From contig JAVIAB010000073.1 of the NCBI GenBank assembly GCA_032433765.1, positions 69,545,087 through 69,609,086 of the forward strand: 64,000 nucleotides of DNA, read 5' to 3'. Below, one piece after another: positions 43,200-54,732 of the stretch. Source of the DNA: Megaustenia siamemsis. Its lineage: Eukaryota; Mollusca; Gastropoda; Stylommatophora; Ariophantidae. The notes under the pieces were generated by a model that saw nothing but the letters and a program-made list of their open reading frames with translations, was not told where the DNA came from and ran no database searches. The number at the start of each line of letters is the position of its first letter. The first letter of the stretch is position 1. Position numbers and translations under genes: made by a program.

Positions 43200-43361
43200 G
43201 GATTCTCAACAGCTTTAAGCAAATTTTTGAAGGGGAAGACTGTTGGAAGTTTTGGTGATGGTCCAGGAGCTTACAAGAAGCATATTGACTCCCTTGGTGA
43301 TGTTATCAGCTATACAGCCTATGATGGGGCTCCTTTCTGTGAGAAAGTAACAGATGGTTTG
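43200..43361 (+). CDS. Methyltransferase-like gene, exon with FGDGPG motif
   Basis: Acceptor GTTAACAG and donor GTAGGT. 54 codons in phase 0. It carries the motif I loop Phe-Gly-Asp-Gly-Pro-Gly, expected to bind the cofactor, and Tyr-Asp-Gly-Ala-Pro-Phe, whose Asp is in the place of the ribose-binding acidic residue. Ends Thr-Asp-Gly-Leu. Confidence 0.88.
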
Positions 43362-43439
43362 GTAGGTATCTACATGTGTAAAATCATCTAGTTAAAAAAA
43401 ATATGACCTGTAAATATTTATAGAATTGTGTTATTGAGT

Positions 43440-43790
43440 TATTTGCAGGTCATCACCATTGCATTCCAAATATGTCCATAGGTGCTCAGATCCCCTCCTC
43501 AGTAAGTCCCGCAGTGTCCAGCGACTGACGACTTCAGTTCTGTGTTGGTTGATAAGTCCTCTTTATACACCCACTAAGTTTCTCATTTCTGGCTGTGCCC
43601 ATCTTAATGCTCATTTATTTCATCTGAAGGAGTGATGTGGACTCATGATTGTCGAAGTCCTTTGCCCTTCCCACATCTCTGAGGGCATTAATGACATCCG
43701 CCTGATCCACTGGTTGACTGTCTTCAACGACAGTGCAACTAGCCAACCTGTCCATCTGGGTAATAAATTTTGACTAGCTTCAGAGTTTTT
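43440..43790 (-). mobile_element. LINE-H RNase H fragment (intronic)
   Basis: Minus-strand match to 61105-61400: TGTCCATAGGTGCTCAGATC, GTGTCCAGCGACTGACGACT and AGTGCAACTAGCCAACCTGT. Covers the end of the RNase H domain and the 3' tail. Diverged and non-coding. Confidence 0.75.
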
Positions 43791-46199
43791 CATTAAATGT
43801 TCTGTTCCCTCTCCACATTTGCCTTAAGAAAAAAAAAGTGGGGAGGGGGGGAGGAGGATTTTTTTTGTTAGAGCCCTGTGGTTGGCTTAACTTGTAATCA
43901 TTTGAATGGAACATTATATTTTGTTAGTCCTTCTTTTGAGTGATTTCCTTTTTCTTTTTTGCTGTTACAACTAGTTGGTAACTGTGTTATCCAAACTATT
44001 CATTTTTAAACATTTGCTTTTAGATTTTTTAAAATATTGTTTTCATTTATGGCTTTGTCTTTTCTTGTTAAATTAAATATTCTTTACCAACTTTCATTTC
44101 ATTAATTATTGTTTTTGTGTAATTTGCTACATTGTCCATGTTTGATATTTATAGCACAATGTTGACAGAAAAATCATATTGCACAATTATTCTTTTTGTG
44201 TCAGTCAGTATTTCTTACATGTTGATTTTATACAATTGATGCAAATTGAACATTTATTTTGTTTGCATTGTTACCACAATGATATCCATAGAAGGTTTGC
44301 CATGGCAAAGTGGAATGTAGAGTTACATTTTCTTGAACACATTTGTTTGTGAGACCTTAATCCAGTGCTCTCCCCTTGGATTCCTGCTTTCCCTGACCAA
44401 AGCCCATCAATGCTTTGAGGCAGTAGAACCCAGAACCTTCTCAATCATAGACAAGCTGCAGTACTAGGTCTTCTATCCCAGACCACTATCAATGTATGGA
44501 GACTATGGTGATCCTCGCCTGATCCTCAGCCAGTCTGTCTTTATGCAAATTGTTAGTAGGGATCCTAATGGGAGGTGGGATTAGATGGTGACAGTAGGAA
44601 GCCACAGAAAATATGGTCGACCCCATGGAGAGATGGTAAACAATGCACAGCTCTTTGTTATTGATATTTTAGTTACTGTGCTCATTTATCTATTTTCAGA
44701 AACATAAAATAAATGTGCTTCTTCTTTTGTACATTTAATCTGATTAGAGGAAGTTATACCTTCAAAAGTAAACAACTGTTGTTGCTAAACATTGATTATT
44801 GTATGCTAGAAAGTGGCAAGTTTTCAATCTTTCAAATGTTCTGCTGCTACAAGCACTATTGTACTAAAATATCATTCCTGTACAAAATAATTAAATTTGA
44901 AATTTCACATTTTTGTGCAATGTCATAAATTAGGAGTCATTCATTTAAATCATCCATCTTAAGAATGAGTGGGATGTTCTAGACTCAAGACATGTTCACT
45001 AATAAATGCTGAGAAATTAGAACTAAAAATCTCACATTACAGCCAGTAGCTGTGAATGAAGTGTTGGACAATGTTAACATTTCAAGTAGAATCACTTTTT
45101 CCTGTGTTATTTGAGATGGCTGGATCACCTGTGCCTAATGATGATTTTCAAAGCCATTTTATGCAGATGTTGCACATGAAGCAAAGGAAGCTCAAAGTTA
45201 CATTTCAGATAAAAAGCTATACATTTTGTAACATTTATGGATGAAGATATCCTGAGTCTCCTCTCATTAATAAAATTGATATTTTCTGGAAGTAGTTCAA
45301 ATTTGTGATATCGTACAAAAATATCAATTTTCTAGTTTTGTTAATTTTGATGCTGTGATTTTTTCATAAATTAATGCTCATGAGAAAAATATTGTAAAGA
45401 TTGGGCAATTAATTGAACACTTTCTAGTGTGCAACATTCAATTTCTAACCATAAATGTTTATTCAAATCTGAGTTACACCTTCTTCTAATCACCTGTAAT
45501 GTACCACAGAAAAATGAAATACTAGTTTTGTATCTGCAATGAGCCAATAACTAAAATATCAGTAATAAATTGCTATGCTAGAAACAGTTATAACTAAACT
45601 ATGTTGACTCTTAACAATGAATAAGCCACATAAAAAGATATGCTAGCATCATTAGCTGAATCTCCTGGGGTTTTCTCGATACTCTTGAGGGGAATATTGG
45701 AACACCTATGGATGTGTAAGTGATGATTATCCAAATACAAGTGAAGAAACAGCTGAATATGATGCACATGTTTTATGTGGGCCAACAGCTTGTGAAATGG
45801 CCAAAAGAGTGGCTTTCAAACCACAGGAACAGGCTTGTGAAATAGATCCTCCACAAGCAACAGCTATATCATGTATATAGGCCTAGTGTTGCATTGAGTC
45901 ATATTTGTACATGCACAGACTAATATACCAGTTGAATGAAATAAGTGGTCTTCACCACCTATGATGGACAATCAACATTTGAACAAAATGATTCATATAG
46001 TTCAGAGATATGAGATTCTTGAAATTGAAAAAAACAATGATTCACATAATTCAGAGATTTAATAAGATTCTTGAAATGATAGAGCTGACAAACTAGCAAA
46101 AGTAGCACATGAAGAACAATTTTCCCAAAATATGAATGAATAAAGGAAGCAAAAAACACTAATCAAAGGAATATGCAGAAATGCTTAGTTGACTAGAAT
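43791..46199. other. Intron sequence, mostly unrecognised
   Basis: Long AT-rich stretch. Near 46075-46145 a short frame reads Asp-Arg-Ala-Asp-Lys-Leu-Ala-Lys, like the end of an RNase H domain, perhaps a LINE relic. The frames at 44713-44928 and 45056-45244 have no family features. Confidence 0.4.
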
Positions 46200-46479
46200 A
46201 AACAGTACATTCTTAGAAGATCCTATCCTGAACAAAAGATAGCACAACAGACCACAATCTTCTGACAATCCTCAGGGACTGAGACTGAACACCCAAACAG
46301 AGTATGATAACATCCCCACAGTGTACATGTCAAGCCAGTCTGCAGACCTGTCTTTCAAACATGTGAACTGTACACAAATCTAAGAACCAAGTTCTGGCCC
46401 CAAGACAGATGATTTGCAGACAAAAACTATGGAGTAATTACTATGACCTCCTGCTAATGAAGACAGAACATAACATATT

Positions 46480-46760
46480 TACACTGTATGAAAAAGGACA
46501 GCGTACCAAAAGATATACTTTATGGACAACTAGCAGAGGGCAAAAGAACTAGGGGGCGCCCAAAACTGCAATTTATAGATGTATGTGAACGTGGCATGAA
46601 GACTCTGCAACATAAACCCTGTAGCCTGGAAAGACATAGCTGCAGACCATGATCTTTGGAAGCACACTGTAAAACTCCAACGCGACTAAGAAGCAGACAG
46701 ATTCATAGAAAAAAAAGAATGGCCTGCGAAAGAAAGGAAAAATAATATTTCCTAGGGGAG
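46480..46760 (+). mobile_element. LINE-E C-terminal fragment
   Basis: Plus-frame reading Ile-Leu-Tyr-Gly-Gln-Leu-Ala-Glu-Gly-Lys-Arg then Arg-Gly-Arg-Pro-Lys-Leu-Gln-Phe-Ile-Asp-Val-Cys, matching Ile-Leu-Tyr-Gly-Glu-Leu-Lys-His-Gly-Lys-Arg and Gly-Arg-Pro-Lys-Leu-Arg-Tyr-Arg-Asp-Val-Cys of the 22295-22906 copy. Degraded. Confidence 0.75.
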
Positions 46761-47464
46761 CTGCAAAATCCATAGTCAACTATGACTGACGTTCGTTACT
46801 ATCTGCTAATGACGAAATTCATAGGGGTGACTTGACTTTCTGTGTAATATGCTAAGCATAGGATACTGAAGGCTGAAGAAGATTCTTTAGATAGTTTTGC
46901 TTGCTTGCGTCCGCCCAATGACTAAATGAATACGTCTCATCATCTGTCCTTAAGAGGATGTTAAGTAGGTTTGTCTGTGTTGTGTTGTGGTTTGCAGTAA
47001 AATTGTGGCATTTGTGCCTTTAGATAGTTTTATTATAGGGTATTTCTTCATAAAATTATAATATATCATGAATCCCTTTTTTTTCCATGAAACTTTTTAT
47101 GAAAACCTAATTACAAAAATTAACATAGAGAATTCAGTCCCTTTAAATTTTTAAAAAGACAACAGTGAATATCTTTTCTTCAACAAATGTGACATGAAAA
47201 AATTGTTGTTTCATGTGTATGTCATATACCATGTCAAACCATGGATTTACATAAGCATACAGGTGAGAATATCAATACTTAAAAAATTAAGCTTGTGTCA
47301 ACAACTAGAGAAGCTACCAACAGAAAAAAAGAACTAACAAAAATTAATTGACAATTATGAAAGAAAATAATTCAAAACAGTAGCCAAATATAACTTATCT
47401 GTTAATTAATTAGAAAAGTAAAATCAGTGAAAATAGGCCAGTGAATTCTGGTCCTGAATACACC
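46761..47464. other. Intron sequence, nothing recognised
   Basis: AT-rich and unannotated. Confidence 0.4.
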
Positions 47465-47539
47465 TCATAGGAAAAAACAAAGAGTGAATGCTTTTCCCAT
47501 GCATTGCTTAAATATCCTAATGAGGTCAGAAAACAAACA

Positions 47540-47770
47540 ATGAAGAGCTAGATTGTGCAACATGATCACTAACCTCGAGCAACCAATCTGAGATGGCTTG
47601 GCCACATGCACCAAATACAGGAGGGGGGGGGGGCCCAAAACCATCATAAATGGTGAGACAGCCTCTAGCAAAAGAAGCAATGAAAAACTCTTCCCTCTCT
47701 AAAAGAAACATTTCTAAATATGATATGAGATTGACTGACACAAACAGTAACTGACAGGGAAGAGTTTTCT
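47540..47770 (+). mobile_element. Possible LINE C-terminal relic
   Basis: One plus frame reads Asn-Leu-Arg-Trp-Leu-Gly-His-Met near 47580-47610, as in the RWLGHV block of LINE-E. A G-run at 47622-47633 interrupts. Too short and decayed to classify. Confidence 0.35.
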
Positions 47771-48094
47771 AAAAACGGATCCAAATGAGCAATAAATGCT
47801 GGCCTGAAAACAGACCAGAAGAAAAAGCTGTCATTAATGTTTGTCCTTACATTTTGACTAAATCCATTGTCTTTTGAGACAGGTAGAATCCCACCTCTAC
47901 ACGTATAAATTCTTAATTACCATAATTAAAATGGTATGTTACCTTTGAATATTTTCTGTCTTTGCTTCATTTTCTTTCCTTGATAATATCCCAACCATTA
48001 TGCATGCGGTCAGTGCTCACTTCAATTTCCAGTTAATATTCAATTGTCTTTTAGGTTTCATTTCATCTCTTCACGATTAACACGCAAAATTCAG

Positions 48095-48140
48095 TTCCTA
48101 GTCTCCAGGACTTCATCAGAGTTGAAAGCTGGCGAACGCA
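48095..48140 (-). other. Repeated terminal motif, copy 1
   Basis: The minus strand reads CTCTGATGAAGTCCTGGAGA then CTAGGAACTGAATTTTGCGT. A close copy is on the + strand at 56943-56985. It begins like a hammerhead core (CTGATGA) but has GGAACT where GAAA is expected, so it was not called a ribozyme. Confidence 0.45.
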
Positions 48141-48225
48141 ACAACAACAACAACATTTCTTCTCTTCCAACAACTGTCAGTTCATACTGTATTGTATTGT
48201 AATATTCCATGAAATCTTAGTGGTT

Positions 48226-48505
48226 GTGATCAAAAAGGTTGCATTCAGGCCTTGCTAGGTGCATGGGGAATATGGTGTTGGTGCCCATATTTTTCCATGA
48301 CAAACAGCACATTTTTGTGTGATATAGTCAGTATCATACCAGGTCACCTTTACATCCCAGGACAATCTATGGTACCAATTTTTAGAGGCTGGGTAAAACC
48401 AGAAGAACTACAGGCAGAAAAAAAGCTTGTTACATTTGGGAATTAACCCAGATCCTTCATATTGGTAGTGAGCACACTAATTACTGAGTCATGAGGGCTT
48501 CATTA
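48226..48505 (-). mobile_element. Diverged SINE-1 relative
   Basis: Same block order as SINE-1: GGGGAATATGGTGTTGGTGC, CAGCACATTTTTGTG, AGTCAGTATCATACC, then a decayed tRNA-like end. An old subfamily or an ancient copy. Confidence 0.65.
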
Positions 48506-48810
48506 GTTGTTGTCATGTCCCTTTGTCTTAAGTCACCCCAAAAGTTAGTCACCACAGAAATTAAATATTGGGTGAAGCAGCTAAAGTGGTCAGAAAAGAC
48601 AACAATTAGAAATGAGATCATAACAAAAAGATTCGGCACAGACACAATAAATAAATGTATTTCTCATCTGGAGAGAATATCTGCTGACTTCATACCATGC
48701 AAGGCCTATATAAAAGTAAGAAAAAGAAGCATAAATCATGGCAGACTAAGAGCAAGTTGTAGTCACAATATCAAGGAAAATATACAACAACACATGCCAA
48801 TGGTTGAGGT

Positions 48811-49590
48811 AACCCACAGCATGTTGTAGTGACAATGTCAAGGAAAATCTACAACAGCACCACATGACAATGGTTGAGGTAGACCCACAGCATGTTGTAG
48901 TGACAATGTCAAGGAAAATCTACAACAGCACCACATGACAATGGTTGAGGTAGACCCACAGCAAGTTGTGGTGACAGTGTTAAGAAAAATCTACAACAGC
49001 ACCACATGACAATGGTTGAGGTAGACCCACAGCAAATTGTGGTGACAATGTCAAGAAAAATCTACAACAGCACCACATGACAATGGTTGAGGTAGACCCA
49101 CAGCATGTTGTAGTGACAATGTCAAGGAAAATCTACAACAGCACCACATGACAATGGTTGAGGTAGACCCACAGCAAATTGTGGTGACAATGTCAAGGAA
49201 AATCTACAACAGCACCACATGACAATGGTTGAGGTAGACCCACAGCAAATTGTGGTGACAATGTCCAGGAAAATCTACAACAGCACCACATGACAATGGT
49301 TGAGGTAGACCCACCACAAGTTGTGGTGACAGTGTCAAGGAAAATGTACAACAGCACCACATGACAATGGTTGAGGTAGACCCACCACAAGTTGTGGTAA
49401 CAGTGTCAAGGAAAATCTACAACAGCGCCACATGACAATGGTTGAGGTAGATCCACAGCAAGTTGTGGTGACAGTATTAAGAAAAATCTACAACAGCACC
49501 ACATGATAATGGTTGAGGTAGACCCACAGTAAGTTGTGGTAACAGTGTTAAGAAAAATCTACAACAGCACCACATGACAATGATTGAGGC
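48811..49590. repeat. 71-bp satellite, about 11 copies (intronic)
   Basis: The unit starts ACCCACAGCAAGTTGTGGTG and continues ACAATGTCAAGGAAAATCTA, CAACAGCACCACATGACAAT, GGTTGAGGTAG. Copies alternate between GCATGTTGTAGTG and GCAA(G/A)TTGTGGTG variants. Two near-inverse stretches (CAACA/TGTTG and CCACA/TGTGG) could form hairpins. It ends 226 bp before the next exon. Confidence 0.95.
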
Positions 49591-49816
49591 TGCTCAAGCT
49601 TATCTAGACCTTTAAGTCTCCTTTTTCACCTAAAGGAATGTAAGATGAAGTCAGGAAGAATGTTAATTTTGTCTGCTAGATTATTTAATATATTGAATTC
49701 TAAGTGTTGTTTGCTTAATAATTGTCTTTTCTGAGGTCTTATTGGGCTGTAAAACTGAATATACATAAATAAATTGTATTTCTGTTTTTATTTACTATTT
49801 CCTTTTTTACTGGCAG

Positions 49817-49982
49817 GTAAAATTTTTAGATCTGACAGCCCCACAATTTGGTTTACCATTCTATGATTGGATTGTAAGTGTGGAGGTTGGAGAGCATATA
49901 CCTGCCAAGTATGAGAGCATATACATTTCCAATTTGGCCAGACATGCCAAAGAAGGGATTGTACTTAGCTGGGCAGTACCAG
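49817..49982 (+). CDS. Methyltransferase-like gene, exon with VEVGEHIP motif
   Basis: Acceptor TACTGGCAG and donor GTCAGT. 55 codons plus one base (phase 1). It holds Lys-Phe-Leu-Asp-Leu-Thr, Pro-Phe-Tyr-Asp-Trp-Ile-Val-Ser-Val-Glu-Val-Gly-Glu-His-Ile-Pro (strand 4 and the following loop), a helix Tyr-Ile-Ser-Asn-Leu-Ala-Arg-His-Ala, and strand 5, Gly-Ile-Val-Leu-Ser-Trp-Ala-Val-Pro. This is the most diagnostic exon of the family. Confidence 0.9.
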
Positions 49983-50879
49983 GTCAGTGTCCTAGTGGCT
50001 ATTTTCAATTCTGTCCATTTGTGATGGCAGTAAAGTCTGCTATTTATTTTCCCACAAATGTATATTTATAACAGAAGTGGGTGATCTGGCTAGAGACAGA
50101 GATTCTCACAGATGAGCTGTGGTGAATGTAATGTTCTGCAAGGAACATGCAACCTGATGATGACCTATATTTCTTTATGTTCACAAGCACATTATCATCA
50201 TCTTCTTTCTAACTCCCTCTGTAGCAAATTCATGGATAAACATTTTTCTATTTCATTACCTGCTGGACTAATCTTTTCAGCTCTGCCCGTACATTCCATG
50301 TCCTTTTTTAAATCTTTTCTGTTTTTTCCTTTTCATTTGCATCATGTGTTTTGCTTCTTCTGGCCCAGTACATTCATCTTTAACACAGCTAATTGGGACC
50401 ACTTCTTTGTTGTTGATTTTTCCTTAACCTTTCTACAAGGCGGCAGTTTGTTACAGTCAGAGTCGTTTCCCTTAGGACAACAGTGCTGCCTCATCTTTTC
50501 TTCTGTTTTTACAGAATAATTACTCCTTTACATCACCTGCCGTTAAAAAGAAGTGTTGCATGGGTATAATTACATTGTATTTTGGATTATAGCAATCGGC
50601 AATCTTTTGTTATTAATAGTTAATTTAAAATATTGGATATATTAAAAGTCACAAAATATTACAATATGACATTCAGGCAGACAGCATGATCCCAAGGGCT
50701 GCTGAATAAGTAGCCAAGTAGAAATAACTTGCACCAAAATGAATGCCACTGCAGAAGAGGTGCCCAGATCCAGGAACACATTCAGGAATGTAATAACTTC
50801 ACTAGAAACCAGCAACATAAACTCTGAGGACACTACAAGGACCTGGAGAGGACTGCGAGCTTTGTCTTAGCAACAGGGA
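49983..50879. other. Intron sequence
   Basis: The frame 50112-50519 is pyrimidine-rich and has no family match; probably the complement of a decayed LINE end. Nothing firm. Confidence 0.4.
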
Positions 50880-50939
50880 AACAGATATAGCATGATCAAA
50901 GATTTATCAAGTGCAGAAAGAGAGAGAGACTGAATAGCT

Positions 50940-51240
50940 CTACTTGCAGTTGCGCGCTTCACAGGGCAGATGAAGTATTTAATTAATTTGACTGGACCTA
51001 TAAGGCTCTCCATCCTTGCATACAAGAGCTAGAGAATAAAATGAGAAGTAAAGAACAAATTAGATGCATTCAAAAACAAAAAGCAAAAATTTTTTGCATA
51101 CAATTGAAGTGCGTTCAAGACCAACACAATAATGGAAAAAGTGGCCATGCAGCCAGCAGTTTTATCTATGGTCAGAAAGAGATTATGGTGAGCATGTTGG
51201 TCCTGTAATGAGAAGATATGCCTCTCAACAGGAATACAGA
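50940..51240 (+). mobile_element. LINE-D-like relic
   Basis: Decayed plus-frame text matching 59205-59400: an Asn-Lys-Leu-Asp-Ala-Phe-Lys-Asn-Lys-like stretch, GTTCAAGACCAACACAATAA and GCCATGCAGCCAGCAGTTTT. Multiple frameshifts. Confidence 0.6.
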
Positions 51241-51509
51241 GGCCAACCTCAGGATACATTTATCAGACACACCAACAGGAGAGGTAGTCTTCTTATTCTT
51301 CAGCATTCACCTGTTAAGTGATCATGGATGCTTTGTATTTCTAGCTTATGACACGCCATCATCTTTGCATTTTTCTGGCCAACATGTTCATTTTCAGCAT
51401 TTTTTAATTGCTTAATAATTTTGCAGTAAAGCAGTCATTTTGACTTACTCTTTTCTAATTTTAATTGTCAAGGGTTCATATGTAGGATGCTCATGGTACC
51501 TCCTGCTTT

Positions 51510-51985
51510 TTGCCATTATCTGAGAGAGCTAGACATAAGATCTTACTAACCAGAAACCAATGGAGAGTAAAGCTGCAAGGAAACCACTAACTAGAAACCA
51601 ATGGAGAGTAAAGCTGCAAGGAAACCACTAACTAGAAACCAAGGAAGAGTAAAGCTGCAAGGAAACCACTAACTAGAAACCAAGGAAGAGTAAAGCTGCA
51701 AGGAAACCACTAACTAGAAACCAATGGAGAGTAAAGCTGCAAGGAAACCACTAACTAGAAACAAAGGAAGAGTAAAGCTGCAAGGAAACCACTAGCTAGA
51801 AACCAAGGAAGAGTAAAGCTGCAAGGAAACCACTAACTAAAAACCAAGGGAGAGTAAAGCTGCAAGGAAACCACTAACTAAAAGAGAAAAATGTCTATTT
51901 CCTGTGGTGGGATTTCAACCTGGGACTTTCTTGTCCAGAGGCAGGGATCTTACCTCTAGACTACCCAGTCCCCAAAAATAGGGGT
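51510..51985 (-). mobile_element. SINE-3 (tRNA-derived) with internal 41-bp expansion
   Basis: The 5' tRNA-like end is at 51900-51985, read on the minus strand: GGGGACTGGGTAGTCTAGAG then CAGGTTGAAATCCCACC. The homologous copy at 57060-57250 has a single GACCAGGGGAGGGTAACGGC segment where this copy has about eight tandem units. Confidence 0.7.
51545..51885. repeat. 41-bp minisatellite inside SINE-3, about 8 copies
   Basis: The unit is ACTAACTAGAAACCAAGGAA followed by GAGTAAAGCTGCAAGGAAACC. AAGGAAGAG and AATGGAGAG variants alternate. Arose by tandem amplification of a SINE internal segment. Confidence 0.93.
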
Positions 51986-52776
51986 TATCCTCAGTTTCTT
52001 TACATTTTTGCTTTATCCTGTTCTCCTTTGCTCTTTTTTTATTGTTTCAAATATTGTAATTTGTTTCTATGTATCTTTTGTTGCCTTTTGGTGTTTTTTT
52101 CTTATTTTTTAGATTTCTTCTTACATCAGAGTTTTATGATGTTCTTTATGATTTGTGGATTCTTTGTCTTTGTGTGCTTGCCTAGAATTTCATTGTCTGT
52201 TATAACTGGGTTCATTGTCATGATGGTCAATAATTCAATGTCTGTATTTATCATTTCCAAATATGGTGAGAGGTGCAAAATGGCCTACTTTAATTCATGT
52301 AATGCACTTTTAACATTAGGGTCCCTCAGTATATTTAATGAATCTTGATTGTTTGGTTCTATTTACTTTCTTCAAATGGAAACATAAAGTAGTCATAAGC
52401 AACTTAAGGTCACTCCCAATGTCTGCTCCTGGAAAACTTTGTGTCTGGTTAAGGTGTTTCTTATCTGGACTGAGACTGGTCTATAAAGTGAATAATTTAT
52501 GTTGTCAAAGTGGCTTGGCCAGTATCATGGTTGTTATAGCTGGCAAATTCCAAGAATCTTTGTTCTCTTCCATTGGTGTTATCATTGTAGATTGGTTCAT
52601 AAGTGTCAGGGCAATGTTTCTGTGTCTTTTCCACCTTTAGCACTCCAGTCTCCTCATATGAAAAAGTATATCTGCTTTTAGTGTTACGTCAGTGATTGCC
52701 AGTACTTGCTCATAAGAGGAAGAGGTAAGCTGTCATATTCTGTTAATCAATAACCACTATTTTTTTTGCTTCACAG
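51986..52776. other. Intron sequence, nothing recognised
   Basis: T-rich. The frame 52028-52348 is hydrophobic by composition only. Confidence 0.45.
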
Positions 52777-52970
52777 GACAAGGTGGGCTGTCGCATGTCA
52801 ACAATAAAGCTTTGGTAGATGTAGTGGCAAATATGAATAAGCATGGGTTTGACATCAATAAGGGAGCAGGAGAACCCATTAGAGCAGCTTCTTCATTTAG
52901 TTGGTTGAAAGGAAATGTGCACGTCTACTACAGAACAAATCCAAATACCTTTGTACCTGAAGATGCATAG
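52777..52970 (+). CDS. Methyltransferase-like gene, last exon
   Basis: Acceptor TTGCTTCACAG. Two bases complete a Gly codon, then 63 codons and TAG at 52968-52970. It opens Gln-Gly-Gly-Leu-Ser-His-Val-Asn-Asn, followed by a helix (Val-Val-Ala-Asn-Met-Asn-Lys-His-Gly-Phe) and Trp-Leu-Lys-Gly-Asn-Val-His-Val-Tyr-Tyr-Arg near the C terminus. This corresponds to the last strands of the methyltransferase fold. Confidence 0.9.
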
Positions 52971-54254
52971 GCAACATTTCTCATTTGTTGTTTAAAGATC
53001 CTACAGTTATTATATTCCAGGTTATGGTAAAGTGACTTAGGTAAAGTCTTTTAAGCATGAGAAGATGCATACATTATTGTTGTTTTTAAAATGCAACATT
53101 TATTATGAAAGTGATTTTGTGTGAAAATGTGCAAGATATATTTTGTAAACTTGAAGGGTGATATACTACTGTACTGGTATTTTAAAATTATTATTTGCCT
53201 TAATTAATTATTTAGTTGTTTGGTTTGATATTATAGAATTTGTGTTCAGATAATGATATAGGCCTATGAGAAGTTGTATTCAGATAATTGATATAGGCCT
53301 ATATATCTTCTGGGAGATGTAACATGGTTGATAGTCTGATGTATTTTTACTTTAAATATCATATGGTATGAAAATTTAATGTACATATACTTTAAATATA
53401 AAGACTAACAGTTGAGACAATACTCTTTACATATGTGTGCACACACACACACACAGAAAAAGGAAGGAAAAGAGAGGAGAAGGTGGTAATTGCTAAGGTT
53501 AGTTCTTGAAATTGGCATGAGTAATAGTTGTATTTACATAATTTTTCATCCATTTGAATGTGTGACACAGTCCATTCATAAGTTCATGAATACGTTTGCT
53601 TTCAAATTGCATGAAAACTACCTGTTTGGTCACAGTGATTTTGTGCATGCAGCCTTACAACATCAACGTAATATAAATATTTTTTGCTCTTAGACATTTG
53701 ATCTAGTTTGCAAGATTTCTTCTTTAGGCTATATTAACATCAACCTCACGCAATTGACCATAATTTTAGCAGATCTACAGTACTCAGTCGTGTTGTTCTA
53801 AATATAGCTTTGTTGTCACATTGAAATAGGACAAACAAGTTAATTGCTTGATTTTCCATGCACAAATTCGACTTTAAGTTGAAACAGATAAACGAGTAAT
53901 GTTATAATGTGGCGGAGCCATTCATGTTAAAGGTGTATCCAGTTATTATTGTGGTATAATATTGACTTCTAAAAACTGACATTATATCAACATCACAATG
54001 AGTTTGAAATGCAAATTTATAACTATGCAGAAGATTACTGTTTTACTATATAGGAACTTCCGTGAAACCTGGGTCAATGCTATTCACACCTTTGCTAAAA
54101 ATTGGCAATCAGTAGATGGTGGACAAAATAGAACAATTTCCAGCAGAAAACGCCAGTGCAACATATTAACTCATGCTGGAAGCACTGAAAATGTCCTTGT
54201 GGAAAGATGAAGCCCATATTTTGTTGACAGATCATATAACAGCCTGGGATGATT
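52971..54254. other. Probable 3' untranslated region and flank
   Basis: AT-rich, with a (CA)n run near 53441-53454. No AATAAA was noticed until 54727, though an AATATAAA lies near 53671. Confidence 0.45.
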
Positions 54255-54442
54255 AAGCATATGTTGAGCAAATGGTTAAGTGTATGTACAATGTTGAGCA
54301 AATGGTTAAGTGTATGTACAATGTTAAGCAAATGGTTAAGTGTATGTACAATGTTGAGCAAATGGTTAAGTGTATGTACAATGTTGAGCAAATGGTTAAG
54401 TGTATGTACAATGTTGAGCAAATGGTTAAGTGTATGTACAAA
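54255..54442. repeat. 30-bp minisatellite, 6 copies
   Basis: The unit is AAATGGTTAAGTGTATGTAC followed by AATGTTGAGC. One copy has AATGTTAAGC. Copies are almost identical, so the array is young. Frames on both strands are open for this reason only. Confidence 0.95.
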
Positions 54443-54726
54443 GGCAACAAATATATTTCCATATCAAAATGTGTCTACCATCATTCAATTTGGGGTGCAG
54501 TTAGGATACCCTAGAGTCTAATGGTGACCAAATAGTGTTTGCTTTTACATATAATGGGCAACACACACAATTACTTGATCTATAAATTTACTATGTAGCT
54601 ATGCCTCTGATAAGAGTTGAACTGGAAATTAACATGTTTACTGTAAAATCTAAAATTTGAATCAACTTATTTTCCATGGTAAGATCAAAGGAATTCCCTG
54701 ATGTGAAAAATGTGTTGTTTCTGTGG

Positions 54727-54732
54727 AATAAA
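54727..54732 (+). promoter_or_regulatory. Candidate polyadenylation signal
   Basis: AATAAA 1.76 kb downstream of the stop codon. Whether it is used is unknown. Confidence 0.25.

Larger units (their letters stand above)
27096..52970 (+). other. Host gene: type II membrane methyltransferase-like protein
   Basis: Six exons join with matching phase (ends 2/0/0/0/1) into 293 codons with no internal stop. Numbering from the first codon of 27096: residues 2-20 form one hydrophobic segment (IILLIFFVALCGLIYILA), a signal anchor. Residues 35-93 are charged and coil-like. Residues 121-293 look like a class I S-adenosylmethionine-dependent methyltransferase fold: FGDGPG at 138-143 (motif I), Asp162 in YDGAPF after the second strand, LDLT at 178-181, and DWIVSVEVGEHIP at 191-203. 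No C-terminal second membrane segment is present. The overall plan resembles METTL24-like and related uncharacterised animal proteins; the substrate is unknown. The N-terminal coding exon is missing. Introns of 3.3, 11.4, 1.0, 6.5 and 2.8 kb are full of repeats. Confidence 0.8.

Noticed and set aside
48491..48829. 112-codon plus-strand ORF
   Set aside because: Runs from a decayed SINE into the 71-bp satellite; no family features, probably a chance frame or old LINE relic.
54095..54521. Repetitive frames around 54250-54440
   Set aside because: Artefacts of a 30-bp array in the 3' flank.
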